This document shows, piece after piece, positions 11,380 to 23,135 of a stretch of 64,000 nucleotides of DNA (position 1 is the first letter of the stretch; each line of letters opens with the position of its first letter). The position numbers and the translations under genes were made by a program. Origin of the DNA: Edolisoma coerulescens (taxonomy: Eukaryota; Chordata; Aves; Passeriformes; Campephagidae); NCBI GenBank assembly GCA_013397115.1, contig VWZW01006867.1, positions 1,861,977-1,925,976 of the forward strand. Direction: 5' to 3'. The notes beneath the pieces are model-generated. The model ran no database searches. It was not told the DNA's origin and saw only the letters and a program-made list of their open reading frames with translations.

Positions 11380-12720
11380 CACACGATGCGGCGCATCGCC
11401 CGGGCTTGCGAGGCGGCCGCCACTCCTCCCACCTACTGTCGAGATGGCGAGCATCNNNNNNNNNNNNNNNNNNNNNNNNNNNNNNNNNNNNNNNNNNNNN
11501 NNNNNNNNNNNNNNNNNNNNNNNNNNNNNNNNNNNNNNNNNNNNNNNNNNNNNNNNNNNNNNNNNNNNNNNNNNNNNNNNNNNNNNNNNNNNNNNNNNNN
11601 NNNNNNNNNNNNNNNNNNNNNNNNNNNNNNNNNNNNNNNNNNNNNNNNNNNNNNNNNNNNNNNNNNNNNNNNNNNNNNNNNNNNNNNNNNNNNNNNNNNN
11701 NNNNNNNNNNNNNNNNNNNNNNNNNNNNNNNNNNNNNNNNNNNNNNNNNNNNNNNNNNNNNNNNNNNNNNNNNNNNNNNNNNNNNNNNNNNNNNNNNNNN
11801 NNNNNNNNNNNNNNNNNNNNNNNNNNNNNNNNNNNNNNNNNNNNNNNNNNNNNNNNNNNNNNNNNNNNNNNNNNNNNNNNNNNNNNNNNNNNNNNNNNNN
11901 NNNNNNNNNNNNNNNNNNNNNNNNNNNNNNNNNNNNNNNNNNNNNNNNNNNNNNNNNNNNNNNNNNNNNNNNNNNNNNNNNNNNNNNNNNNNNNNNNNNN
12001 NNNNNNNNNNNNNNNNNNNNNNNNNNNNNNNNNNNNNNNNNNNNNNNNNNNNNNNNNNNNNNNNNNNNNNNNNNNNNNNNNNGCCTCGTCCGCAACAGGT
12101 GCGGGGGCGCTCCGCGGCCGCCTGGCTTTGCGGGGGCTTCGCTGCCTTCCCCGGGGCACCACCGCGACCCGGCCGGGGGCAGCCGGAGGGGCGGCCCGGG
12201 CGGGGGGCAGAGCTGCGCCGGTGGGGGCGGCGCGCCCGAGCCGTGCCCGTCGTAGCAGCGAGACCCCTCCCCACTCCGCACAGGGGCAGCGGCGGGGCCG
12301 CGCCGTCGTTCCCGGGTCGCCGCTGGTCGTTCTGAAACCTTCGCTCCAAGGGCTCGGAGTGCTGCGTGATGCCCGCACGGCCGCGGGGCTAACGCGGGGT
12401 GCGGAGCCGCCCGGCGTCCGGCGAGGAAGGGGTCCGGAGGGGGCGGCCGCCGGGCTGCGGGCTTTGATCGGGGCTGGAGGTAGCGCTGAGCTCCCGCAGT
12501 GAGGGTGGGTGGATGCCCGCAACACGCTGCTAACGGGGACGGGGTGAGCCCCGGCGAGGGCGGAGGGACGGCTCGGCAGGGTCAAGGTACCTGGTGGCTG
12601 CGCCCCGGCGCCTGCCGAGCGAGGCCCGCTGCGGGGCCCCGGGGCTTGGCTGCGCCTCAAACGCGTGCGAGCGACGGGCTGCTGCAAGCCCTTATTTTCT
12701 ATAGGGAAAGCGGGGAGATG
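11380..12720 (+). promoter_or_regulatory. MAP7: CpG island, probable main MAP7 promoter
   Basis: This is the only strongly CpG-dense, GC-rich block in the window. It contains GC boxes such as GGGGCGG at 12188-12194 and GGGCGGGGGG at 12198-12207. It lies about 2.4 kb after the end of MAP3K5, where the 5' end of MAP7 is expected on the same strand. The core is lost in a run of Ns at 11456-12082. A possible start codon in a good context (gagATGG) is at 11444, just before the gap, and a possible splice donor CAACAG|GTGCGG is at 12098/12099, just after it. Which of these is used is unknown. Confidence 0.75.
11456..12082. other. Assembly gap of 627 Ns inside the CpG island
   Basis: The N run probably stands for a GC-rich stretch that did not assemble; the true length may differ from 627. 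The first coding exon of the main MAP7 isoform is expected here. Open frames that run through the Ns have no meaning. Confidence 0.97.
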
Positions 12721-15700
12721 TCCTTGCGTCTCCTCTAAGGAGGGATGTACACTGCGAGAGCATTTTAACCCTCTTTTATTTTGGCCCTAAGGGCGAGGAG
12801 GGTGCAGGGAGGAGATTTTGGCTTACGCAAGCGGATCGACCGCTGTATCACTGTTGTAGGCGCGGATGCTGTTTGCTTTTGCTGCTTGCTGGACTGTGAA
12901 GTCTGACTCCGACTTTTAGTCCTCTCCTTTTTTCCTTTTTTTACCTCCCCCCACAGTCTGATTCCACTCACCCTTTGCTAGTCCTTCTCTAACATATGTC
13001 CAAGTTTATCTCTAAATCAAAGAGTGCGCTTTTCTATCAAAACAGCATATGAATAGGCCATATGGCTGTTGGCTAATTGATTGTGTTTCCCCAGTATAAT
13101 ATTTTTGATACAAACTTTATGTAATGCAGGCATGCAGTCACAAGCAATGACTGTGGGCAGACCCATCCAAGGGCTGTCTTCGTTAGACTTAGAAATACAG
13201 TGGCTTTGCTCAGAAATCCTTGCAAGTCACTCCTAGGCATCACTCTAAAGTTCAGCTTCAGGAAGGGTGTGCATCTGGGTTCCTATGTGTTTCAGAGTTT
13301 GCAACCACATTGACTTCACTTTCCACGGGAAGAACTGGCTGTCTGGTTTTTTGAAGCCATTTCTAAGAAACTCTTTGAGTTCTCTACCTTACATTGCTGA
13401 TGTGTTGGTTTTTGTTTTTGTTTTTTTTAACTGGATTGTCAGTCTTTTTCTAATTACTTACCGAAACTAGAAATGAGCCAACAAGTGACATGTATTTTGC
13501 ATATGTTCTGTTTTAAAAGGGCTTATGTTCCTAGATTTATTCTGAATTTGCTTTATAGTTTTATTTCATGCTGCTGTGTTGAACTTTTACTCATCGGGAC
13601 ATTTGTAGACAGAAGGATACGCTTGCATAAGTTCTTGAGTATTTTGAATTTAAATTGCTTTGTGCTGTCAAAGTTCATTCAGAACTTCTTCATCTGTGAA
13701 ATGTCAGAGTTAAACTTCTGTGAAGCTGTTTGTTGTCTGTTGAGATACTTTTATGTCTCCGAGTTATCACAGTGGCCGCTTTGCAGGCATTCACAAACAG
13801 GAACAACCTCAAAGTGCATTGGGGATCTGCTCTGCAGCTCTTTGGTCCATCCATGAGCGAGCAGATGCGTGTGCCCAGGGAGGGCTGTGCAGATGGCTTT
13901 GACTGCAGTCTGCTCCTCAAGCGGAACTCCCGTGTCTGGATCCGGCTCCTCAGGAAGGTCAACATCCCATCTGTGTTCGCTGAAATTACCTACTGGTTGA
14001 CCTATTGACTCTGTTTAAAAAACAAAGTTCTGTGTGTTGTGGTGTGCACCTGGTTTGTTTCTTTCCTTGCCTCCTGTGGCTACACACGTGGACTTTCAGG
14101 GCTGATCCTGGGGAAAGCTTCAACATCACCACAAGGGTTTTGCAGGGAGATGTTACAAGCAGCTCCCTTTATTGGCAGATGGTCTGCTGCACTTAACTAG
14201 CTTTCTTTGGGTAAATGGCTTAATTATCAGGGTGAAGGGTTTTTTTTTACTCTGCCATTCATAAATGTACAAATGGCCCAATGAGTACAGTGCTCAGGGG
14301 ATATACTAACTTAAACCAGTTAGAATTTTTCAGTCATAGCTACTCGAGCATCTAATAGCGCTAACAAGCTCTTCAGTGATTCCTCAGATGAGAGGGGCCC
14401 TCTTGTGGGGAATACCACACGGAGAGACTTCTGAGGCACCTCATTTTATGGCTGCTCATCCATAAACACAGGCATGCCTCTGCCTGTGAGAGTTCCCCAC
14501 GTATGCTCTGGGCTGCCTTGGCAAGCTCTGTGCACAGGTAACAATTTGCTTAAGCTCTGGGATACCAGAGAGAGCAATGTGTTTGTAATGTTGCAAAGAA
14601 GCTTTAATGCCATGTTTTTGTGTACTGTTGTAGTTGGTGCTCTCTTCTAAGTGAGCTTCACATTACTCTGTACTTTTTGCAGCAAAACAAATCTGTGCTT
14701 TAAATTATGTCAGTGCCAGGTGGCTTGTGAAAGGCAAACGCTTGAGGTGTTTGTTCTTTAACTGCTGATGGGACTTTGTATCTGTTGCTTGCTTATCCTG
14801 GTGTTTCCTCCGCCTGAGAATAAATCAAATTTTATCTTACTGTGTTTAATTTTTTTCTAACAAATGGATAAATTATTAGGGAAAACACAAAAGTACAGAA
14901 TGCATACAGTGGGTGGGAGCTGAAGGCGTGCTCTGGTTCCCATGGCTCTTTCCCAGCAGTGCCAACGTGTTTTGCTGGGGAGGATTTACACGACGGTATT
15001 GTGACACATGGGTTTTGTCTCTCTGGCCGGCTCAGGCGATTGATGTTCCTTCCAAGGAGAGCTGCCGGGTGCAGGGCGCTGCTGTTCCCGTGTCGCTGCG
15101 GCCAGGGGAGGGGATGGACTATGCCCGTGCCCAGCCACCGGCACGGGGGGATGTCCCGGTGCTCCAGCACAGGCTGCGGTACCGCCCGAGGGTCAGCCCG
15201 GCCCCGGCTCCTTGCGCTCACCCGTAAACAGGGAGTGTGGGAGCGCCAGGTGCCGTGGGGAAACGGGGACCTGCAGCCAAATGTACACTGCCGCGAGGGT
15301 GTGTGCTCACAGTGCTGCGAGTGTTGAAGCTTGTGTTGGTGGGCGTGCTCCAATTTCCATCCATGATTATCTAAACGTTAGTACGTTGTAAATCCTTTCT
15401 ATCTTTTAATACATAAACTGGGGATCTGCAATTCTTTTATTGCCACCCTCCTCTAATTAAAACCTATTCGAACTTTGAAATTGTGTATCAGAGCTTATGA
15501 TTATATCTTTGGTCCCACATTAACAATTTTTGAGGCAGTACTGAATGCACAGAGCCTCGGCTTTGTCAGCATCTTGTAGAATGGAAATGATGCAACTAAA
15601 TTAAATTTAGGTTGAAATCCTTATAGAAGCTACCCCTCAGCTGCAGAAAGCTGTTCAAGTACTGTGTCTTGGTATCTCTTATTGGTCAAGTAATGTCTGT

Positions 15701-15810
15701 GTAAGGACTGCACACTGTGGAAAAGTTTGAACAAGCCTTTTTATGTGCCTTATTGTGTAATGGGAGTCAGGCTGTCTTTCTCCACCCACCTATGCCCAGC
15801 ATTACTAGTG

Positions 15811-16040
15811 TAAAAAAAAAAAAAAAGAAGAGTTGTGTGTGTGAAACAAACCACAACAAACACAAACTCAACACCAACCATAATCTCATCCTGTTCAAAA
15901 GAAATCCCAAACAAAATAAGTTCAAAACCAAAGTAACTCCACACATGCAGATACACAAAACTCACAAAGCCAAACCCTGCTACAAAAAAAACCCCAACAA
16001 ACCCAAACCAACAACAAACCCCCCACAAATAAAAAAAAAA
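15811..16040. repeat. A/C-rich low-complexity tract
   Basis: The tract starts with a run of As and continues as irregular A and C runs (caacaaaccc, ccaaccaac-like units), ending in another A run. It has no fixed period. The open frames across it on both strands, rich in Lys/Asn/Pro or in Phe/Val/Trp, are by-products of the composition. Confidence 0.8.
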
Positions 16041-18781
16041 TAAATCTGAGTTTATGAAGAATCAGGCCTGTTAAGTGATGGTCAAACAGCTGGCTTATGT
16101 GGTACTTCCAGTACAGAAAGAGAACTTTTACTAATCTAGTTAAAGTAATATGCATTGCTGTTTTCCTTGGGCTTAATTTTGAAAATACATATATACTTAT
16201 GTATGTGGTGTTTCAAACTGCAAGAAGTTGTGAATTCACAGTACTTTGAGATGGCTAATATTTTATTTGCAAGATTTATTATTATCCCAGATAAAAAAAA
16301 ATTTAATACTTTGGAGCTGAAAATTATTTGTGGTGTTAAAGGTAATTAAATGATCAGAGCAATAATTGCCTCAATTATGTAAATACTGTATAACCTTGCA
16401 ACAACATACTTTCTTTTCCACTTGAAAAAAGTATGTCTAAGTCTACATCCACAATACAAGCCACATTGTGCTGCTGCTGTTGTTGTAGTAACTCTCTTTC
16501 ATATTGATTCTTCCTTCAGGAAGAGGATCCCCTCCATGGGACTTCTATTAGAGAAATGCAGTGGCCTGCTAGGAACTATGGCAGAAGAGGTTATGTGTAT
16601 ATAACATTCTTTATTACCCTACACATGCACGAGAAATGGTGTATTTGTGAAACTGGTTCAGGTTTAGTTCTGCAGCTCTCCTGTAGTGTTGGTTCTGGAG
16701 TCATGCCGTATTTGCTTTCATGAAAACAAGTAGAAGGTATATTTATACCCTTCTCCCTGGCTTTAGGGAGAAAGCTTGAAAATATGTATTCTAGGAGATC
16801 TGTCAGAGTTCAAGGGAAACAACCGTAAGTTGTCTGCTAAGATGACGTGCAGGACTAGGCTGCCTCACTGTTCAAATAAACTGAGTTAGAAACCCTGACT
16901 CCTGTTGAAAATGAGGTTCTTCAGAGAGGCGATGGAATGATTTGTGCTCCAGGAAGAGAGTCACTGTGAGACTAGATTATCAAGGGGAGAAATAAAGTAC
17001 TGTCATCTCTGAATATTCCTCATCTCTCTATCTGAAACTCTGTGTTCTCCCCTATCCAAAAGTCCAGACATCTTGGTCATCTTCTAAGAAACATGTTGGG
17101 AACTAAGATGTCAGGAAAACACTGGTAATTAGCACAGTTCACCGGATTCCATCCATCAGATGCTGTCAGTAATACAACAATGGAAGAAAATTTTAATTTG
17201 GTCTTGGCATTTTGCCTTTTCTTTCATGTCCGCCTTTCTGTGAAAAAGCTTGGAGCCTTTTCTTTGAAGTATTCATTTCTACTGAAAAGCTTAGTATGGA
17301 CATAAGTGCTCTTAATTTTGAGTGCTATGTAAATGCTTGGTTCTCTTGACATATATAAAACCCAGCTATTTTAAAAAATAAGCTTTTTTTTTTCTTTTAC
17401 AGACAGAAGCAGTGGCATCATCACCCTGGCTATTAGTTGTAGGGCAATTAGAATTGATGACTTCTGTCTTCTACCAAATTCCCGTTTCCTGCTGTTCTGT
17501 GAACTCCCAATTCCTTGCTGCCTTTCCTTATTTGATTGACCATTGGCTGAAGTTACGTGATATGTTCTCTATAGGGCCTGATCCAATATCTCTGTTATAT
17601 ATAAATAAAGAGTGCTGGCTAAGAATGATCTAATACGTTTTTGATTCATCATGGTGTGCCTTGCACAATGTTTATAATTAGTTACACTATGCAAATCAAT
17701 TTAATTAAAAAATGTGACGGACTTGTTAATGTAAGTCTTGCATTTGATTGTTTTATTGGTGTGTATGTGTGCAAAGTGTTTGTGAGTGATGAGACTCTTG
17801 ATTAAGTTCTTGATGAGTTCTTGATGAACTCGTCATATTCACGTGTCTTTTTGTGCTGACAAATAAGTTTGACTCAAACAGGGCAGGGCTTTCAGCCTTC
17901 TCCTAAAGTTTTCCTGTGCATGGAAATGCACACAGGTTTAGTTTTCTTTGACAGAAGGGGAAACAGTTAACACTTACCTTCTGTCCAGTCACTTCTGAGG
18001 ACCTCTTAACAGACCTTGGTCCAGTGTGTGGCACCGTGCATGTCAGAGGGATAGCAAACTGGGGAGAAGATTTCCCTTTTTATTCTCCAGCATTTTATGT
18101 TCTTCCTGATTAATTCAAGGGACATTTTGTTTTCTTCCAAGAAGGTGAAAAGAAGAAATGAATTATCATAGCAGACGTTTCTCTACTGAAGTTGTTTAAA
18201 AAAATTAAGTTACTGCAGTAAAAATAATCGGCTGGTCCTTTATTATCTTGTATATAAAAGTGAGGCCTTAGAGATACCTTTGAAGAGAAACTTAGAAACC
18301 TCTGTAAAGACAAGGTTATTATGTATCCTTTTTGGAAAATAAGAGGTAGAAGGAAGAGAAAATTGAGAGCAGCAGTGGAAAAAAATTAGGTGTTTGAGAC
18401 AATGGTTGACTTAATGGAAGCAAGTGTTTTTTTCTGATACAGTGGCTATATTTGCTATTTCCAAGTTAACTGTAAAAAACCACAAAACCAGGTGTGGGGA
18501 TGAATCTTGCCTGTCTTTTTAAGGCTAGTTTGTTTTGTCCTAGATTTACATGCCATTGAAAGGAGATTTCTAGTCTTTTGATGCTGAGCAAACAGCTGTT
18601 TTCTCATATGAGGAGGGAAAAAAAAAAAAGGCCCTACTTTCTCCATCTTTTAGGCCTGACTTCCCAATTTAAAACCTAGTGAAGTAGAAAGTAAACAGAC
18701 ATATGATTCCTGAAGAAAACCAGGAATAGATTGAGTTTGGAATTTAGCTAGTGTATGTGTATTCCAACATAGTCCTGTGAG

Positions 18782-18845
18782 GGATAGGAGTTGGAGTTAA
18801 TGATCTTTATGGATCCCTTCAAATCTGAGATACTGTATGATCTAG
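18782..18845 (+). mobile_element. CR1 LINE, 3' end fragment
   Basis: The stretch containing ggagttaatgatctttatgg, then cccttcaaatctgag and ending ctgtatgatct, matches the conserved CR1 3' end as I know it (a GTTGGACT-GATGAT-like block, then a TCCCTTCCAACT-like block and an ATTCTATGATTCT-like tail). It is a short, 5'-truncated, diverged copy in the + orientation. Confidence 0.75.
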
Positions 18846-20113
18846 CACTGCCTATATTATGTATTTTTAAATGAGTTCTTGGAAAAAGCTTTTGACATAG
18901 ATGATTAATGTTGAAAATGTCTATACAAAATATGATTGTGTGTTTTGATGAGTAGGTACATTGCAAATTTTTTGTTGTAATATTTTTGCAGGATGGGAGA
19001 TTTTAACTGAATTTTCCTGATCTTTTTTTTCCCCAAGAAAGAAACATTTGGAACATAGTTCCCAATGGAACCCTATTGTTTCATGCAGGGAAAACCTGAC
19101 TATAAATGCAAAATTCCATATCATTTCTTGTCATAAATATATAAGATATATATCTACCTTGCCATGAACCTCTCAGTTGGAAGAAAATCTGAAATAACAA
19201 TGAAATAGTGGCAATCTGTAAAGGAATGTATGCTAAAATAATATATTTACTTGATATATTTCTTGATACAAAACACGTGTAAGTTGAGGGGAACCTTTCA
19301 CAAGGCAGTGGCTGTGGAACATAAAGTTATGTGCAACTCATTATACTCTAAATCACAGTAAAGAGCTTCATGTACAGTTTGGATAGTTTACAGGGGATGA
19401 AACAATCCTGTTAGTGAAAGAAGATAGCAAATGTGGAGTTCAGCCATGGTGACTGGCTTCAACTTCCTTTTCATTTCATAGGTAAAGATATTGAGTCTTA
19501 ATACGTGATGGTAAAGCAGAAACATCACTCAGCATGTTGTTATAAATATTTACATTTCCCATATCATGATATAATTGTCCTAATTGTTCAAGCTGCTGTT
19601 TAAGACTTGCATATCAGATGATGTCTAGTGCAGGTAATTATACCTATAGAATCCAGTGGATGCAAGTGGGTGTGTTTAAGTGTAGTGGTTTGTCTGATAA
19701 TGAGTTTGCTGGTGTTGTGAAAAGGAAAACCCAAAAATGACCCACTGCCCTCAAGATACACAGTTGCCCTCACTCCATCTACTGAGAGAATCTCACTCCA
19801 TCAATAAGAGAGCTTAGCTGTGATTGTTTTAATACACAGGATGACTAATGGTTAGAGGGGGAAAAAAATCAATAATAGGGGTTATGTAAGAAAATTGTTC
19901 CTTTGTTTTGTCTTTTTTTTTCTTTTTTTAAGAGTTTAGCAGCCTTGTTACTAAAATTATCCACCCCTTTGTTCCCTCAGGGGAATGTTGCTTTCATCCC
20001 AGTTTTCATATAGAAGCTCCCATGTAGATGAGACAAGGCTGAAATAAGAAAAGCTTTCCTGCTAGGGATACCTCAGGAACTTCTTCTTCTGCCCTAAACC
20101 AGTGGATTGAGGA

Positions 20114-20157
20114 GGGGGGGGGGGGGTGTGGGGACAGTCTTTTTTTTTTGCAGTNNN
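20114..20157. repeat. G run, T run and three Ns
   Basis: Thirteen Gs (20114-20126), then more G-rich bases and a T run, then NNN at 20155-20157. This is probably a homopolymer region that sequenced badly, so exact lengths should not be trusted. Confidence 0.8.
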
Positions 20158-22429
20158 AGTCTTTGTTTTATGCAGTATTGGTACCTGTAATGCATGCTTA
20201 ATAGTGTTTTTGGGAAAGTTTTTCACCAAAAAAAAAAAAATTCCCAAGTGCCTAAAATTATGGAGTATTTTTTATTATAATAGGTGTCTTTCATATGTAA
20301 TAGGTTGCATTTTATTAGGTATTTGGGATCATGTTGTGAGCTGGCATAGTTTTGAATCACAGGGACCTTGAAATAAAATCTTGCTGTGTAAGCGGAATGT
20401 GTTGTTGATACTTTTCCTCTGTCACCTCTGCATTAGCAAGTCAACAGGAAGAAATATGTACCAACCCCTCAGTTGCCTGTGTGTCATTGCCCAAATCCAT
20501 CTTCACCAGCCCCTGAAGCATCAAACTTGGTTATTACTGCATTTTGTACGGAGGGCAAGTCACTCTTACGGGTGCAGGAGATCCTGCAAGGACCAAGGAA
20601 GTCATCCTCAGTCCTGTAGCTGTTCTGCATGACTCCTTCAATAATAGGGAAATGGAGATGCTGAAACACTCAACATACCAGTAAGCTGGGAAGCCACTCC
20701 AGTCAGGTGTATTTTTGTGTGTTATATACTTCTTACATGCTTTGAAATGCCTATTTAAGGAGTCTAGCAATCAAAGGCAATTAAACATGATTTTTAAAAG
20801 AGTAAGAATCCTTACTTAGTGACTTAAAGCAGTGAAACTGGGTGGAGCGATATTTAATGAAGCTGTCATATAAATATTGTTTTCTGTTACTTTTGTTCTG
20901 TTGGCAAGTCTTGGCACATATGAAAAATTGTGATGGTACTAACTACTGTCCACTTTCTGTGGCGACGTGTGTACTGTTATGTAGTATTTGTGGGAGGCAT
21001 TAGGTGGATGGGATTTGAGGAATGAAGCTGTTTCTCTTTATGGAATAAAGTAGCAGTGCCTGTGTAAACGCCAGAAGGCAAATTGCTGAGCCAAAGAACA
21101 GCTTGTGTTGGAGCCTTTTTCCTTACTCTTCTGTCCACACCCTGTAGTACAAAGCGTTTCTAACTGTAGACAGATGTGATCACGTACAGCTTCCGTATAC
21201 GCCCAGAGTCCAAGGTGTAGCCAAGAGGCAGGATGTAGCCAGGAGGAAATAGCTACTAGAGGTGGGCTCTGGGCTTGGCTCAGAATTGGTGCCCTCCTGC
21301 AAAATGCTTCTGTTTTGGTTGGGTGTTTTGTGCCTGTGCTGGAGAAGGGCAAAGGGTGCAGCTGAGCCTTCAGGTGGTGCTGTGTTCTTCTCCATCCACT
21401 GTGTTCCTGGCTCACGAGCCTGAGATGTGCAAGAACAGAGCTATCCTGCCAGCTGAGCATGATCCAGGACTCCTCTGTAAAGAGCATCCCAGGCCACTGT
21501 GACAATCAACATAGTTTGTGTCATAAACTCTGACCCTTCTTCAGTATTGTTACCTGTGTCATTGGGGTGATCGTATACATCTGTTTAATTCGCAGTTTTC
21601 AATGAGCCACCTACAGACTTGTCAGCTAATGTCTGTGCCATCTTGTGGTGGCTGATCAGGTTACATATAGATTTTCTTAAAAAAACAACCAACCAAAAAA
21701 AAAAAAAAAACACCAATCCAAACAAAACAACCCTGAAGTGAGGAAAAATCATGTATTTTTAACATAAAAGAGTGATTCTAGCTGGCAGTTTTTCATTGGT
21801 AGGATTTTGAAATGATGAGCACACACTGAATTGAGGTGGAAGTGGATGACAATTAAGGTGTCTCTCAGGTGAAACATCCAGTGTGTTGCATAGTGGCATT
21901 TGGAGCTGTGAAGGATGGAACATTCAGACTGCAAAACTTGTGAGCAAGCGTTCTGCTGTAAATGACTAAAGAAAATCCAGAATGCCAGCATGTGAGGGAA
22001 ATCAATTAAACTAAAACTACCTGGGCTGTTTGGACTTCACTCATTTTGCAAAGTGTATGTTAATGGTTGGTGCTGTAAAACTAGTGATGCGGTACAGAAT
22101 ATTCAGAATTTTGTTGTCCCATGTTGTCCACACAAGCTAGAAATTCTCACTTTTGCGTTTTCACATGTGGAAAAGAACGTTCCAACACCTGCCTGTAATT
22201 GTGGGTGTATGCATTCCTAATGCAAAAGGTATGTACTGCATAGGAAGGTGATTAAGGGGGGTGGGGGGGCGGTGGCACACACGACACCCAACACATGCAA
22301 ATATAGAAGAGGACTCATCCTCATTGTTTTAGTTTAGGCTAAAATTTCTAAACATGAATAAGCAGAGCAGCTGAGCAAAAAGCAGGTTCATGCCTGGAGC
22401 CTTCCAGGCTTCTTTTCACTCAGTGCTCA

Positions 22430-23005
22430 TCTGCTTGTGCAACCACAGCTCCATTCTCCCGCCGCCTTGCGAGGAGGAAGGAGCAGCCCCTGCTGCCGAG
22501 GTGCTTCCAGCTCTCCACAAGCGCGCAGGAGACAGCGTTCCCAAGGCCGGCTTGCTGCAGCTGAGGAGACAGCACTCATAGACCCTCCTTTGATTAGGAT
22601 GTGTCAGTGTTGTCAGGGCAACTGTTAACAGCGGCGTATCATATTTTCTCCTCTTGTATTGCGTGCTGAATATTTTAGTGTGCTGTAGCTGGAAGAGGGC
22701 TGCAGGGAAGAAGGTGCTGCCGCAAGGAACCTGGAGCTGTGGGCTGGGATCTGATTGAACAGGTTAACAGCAAAGAGCAGCATCCAAACCAATGTGCCTT
22801 TAATTAGGGCTTTTTTTCAAAGAGGGGAACGACTGCAAGCCTTTCACTGGCGACTGGATGTTGTTATTTGTCAGCTGTTTGCATACTGCTTATCCATAGG
22901 GGATCTGTTACAAGTGCTCAAATGAACAGACAGCGTTGCAGCTAGCAGCTAATCAGGGGCTGGAGTTTCTTACTTTTTTTTTAATAAGCAAGAGGCAACA
23001 GCAAC
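22430..23005 (+). promoter_or_regulatory. MAP7: Possible alternative MAP7 promoter and 5' UTR
   Basis: This is the sequence just upstream of the alternative first coding exon. The part at 22450-22640 is richer in G and C than the surrounding intron, with several CpGs (ccgccgcc, agcgcgcag), and is followed by mixed-composition sequence up to the ATG at 23006. No clear TATA box was seen. Since the coding exon has no recognisable splice acceptor immediately before its ATG, transcription probably starts within this interval. This is inference from position and composition. Confidence 0.45.
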
Positions 23006-23135
23006 ATGCCTGGTTCAACTACTGCCCTCCGACAAGAGAGACTGAAGAAAAGTGCCAGGCCAAGTCCCCCAGGTTTATTCACCATTAATGAAGAGGATGA
23101 GCAGCAAAAAAATGGGAATTCCAAAAGACTGAAAG
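23006..23135 (+). CDS. MAP7: MAP7 (ensconsin) alternative first coding exon
   Basis: MAP7 binds microtubules and recruits and activates kinesin-1. This exon would give an alternative N terminus ahead of the microtubule-binding coiled coil. The ATG at 23006 has A at -3. It opens 43 codons: a basic start (MPGSTTALRQERLKKSARPS), then PPGLFTINEEDEQQKNG and a basic end NSKRLK. The frame runs into a consensus donor, GAAAG|GTACGT, leaving one base (phase 1). I believe MAP7 isoforms with an MPGS-type start exist in mammals, but this is from memory. Position supports MAP7: same strand, 11 kb after the CpG island and next after MAP3K5. It is complete and undamaged. The rest of the gene lies beyond the window. 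The alternative is an unrelated short gene, which I think unlikely. Confidence 0.75.

Larger units (their letters stand above)
12721..22429 (+). other. MAP7: MAP7 intron 1, first part
   Basis: AT-rich sequence with no coding exon recognised. It contains a GC-richer patch at about 15040-15300, an A/C-rich low-complexity tract at 15811-16040, a small tandem and inverted repeat at 17804-17835, a CR1 3' end at 18782-18845, a run of 13 Gs at 20114-20126 next to three Ns at 20155-20157, and an A/C-rich tract at 21674-21732. Assignment to intron depends on transcription starting at the CpG island. Confidence 0.6.

Noticed and set aside
11243..12687. Several long open frames on both strands across the CpG island
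   Set aside because: They run through 627 Ns, which cannot contain a stop, and the flanks are GC-rich with few stops. They give no evidence of coding.
13730..14008. Frame encoding HWGSALQLFGPSMSEQM and nearby residues
   Set aside because: Looks somewhat protein-like, but I recognise no family. It has a long open frame on the opposite strand too and no clear splice sites.
14832..15353. 173-codon - strand frame rich in Arg, Pro and His
   Set aside because: It overlaps the GC-rich patch, where stops are rare, and two + strand frames are open over the same bases. No domain was recognised.
15717..16043. Lys/Asn/Pro-rich + strand frame and Phe/Val-rich - strand frames
   Set aside because: They come from the A/C-rich low-complexity tract.
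19677..19815. Possible LTR start (tgtagtggtttg)
   Set aside because: The resemblance to avian LTR ends is only about ten bases, and no second LTR or retroviral coding sequence was found.
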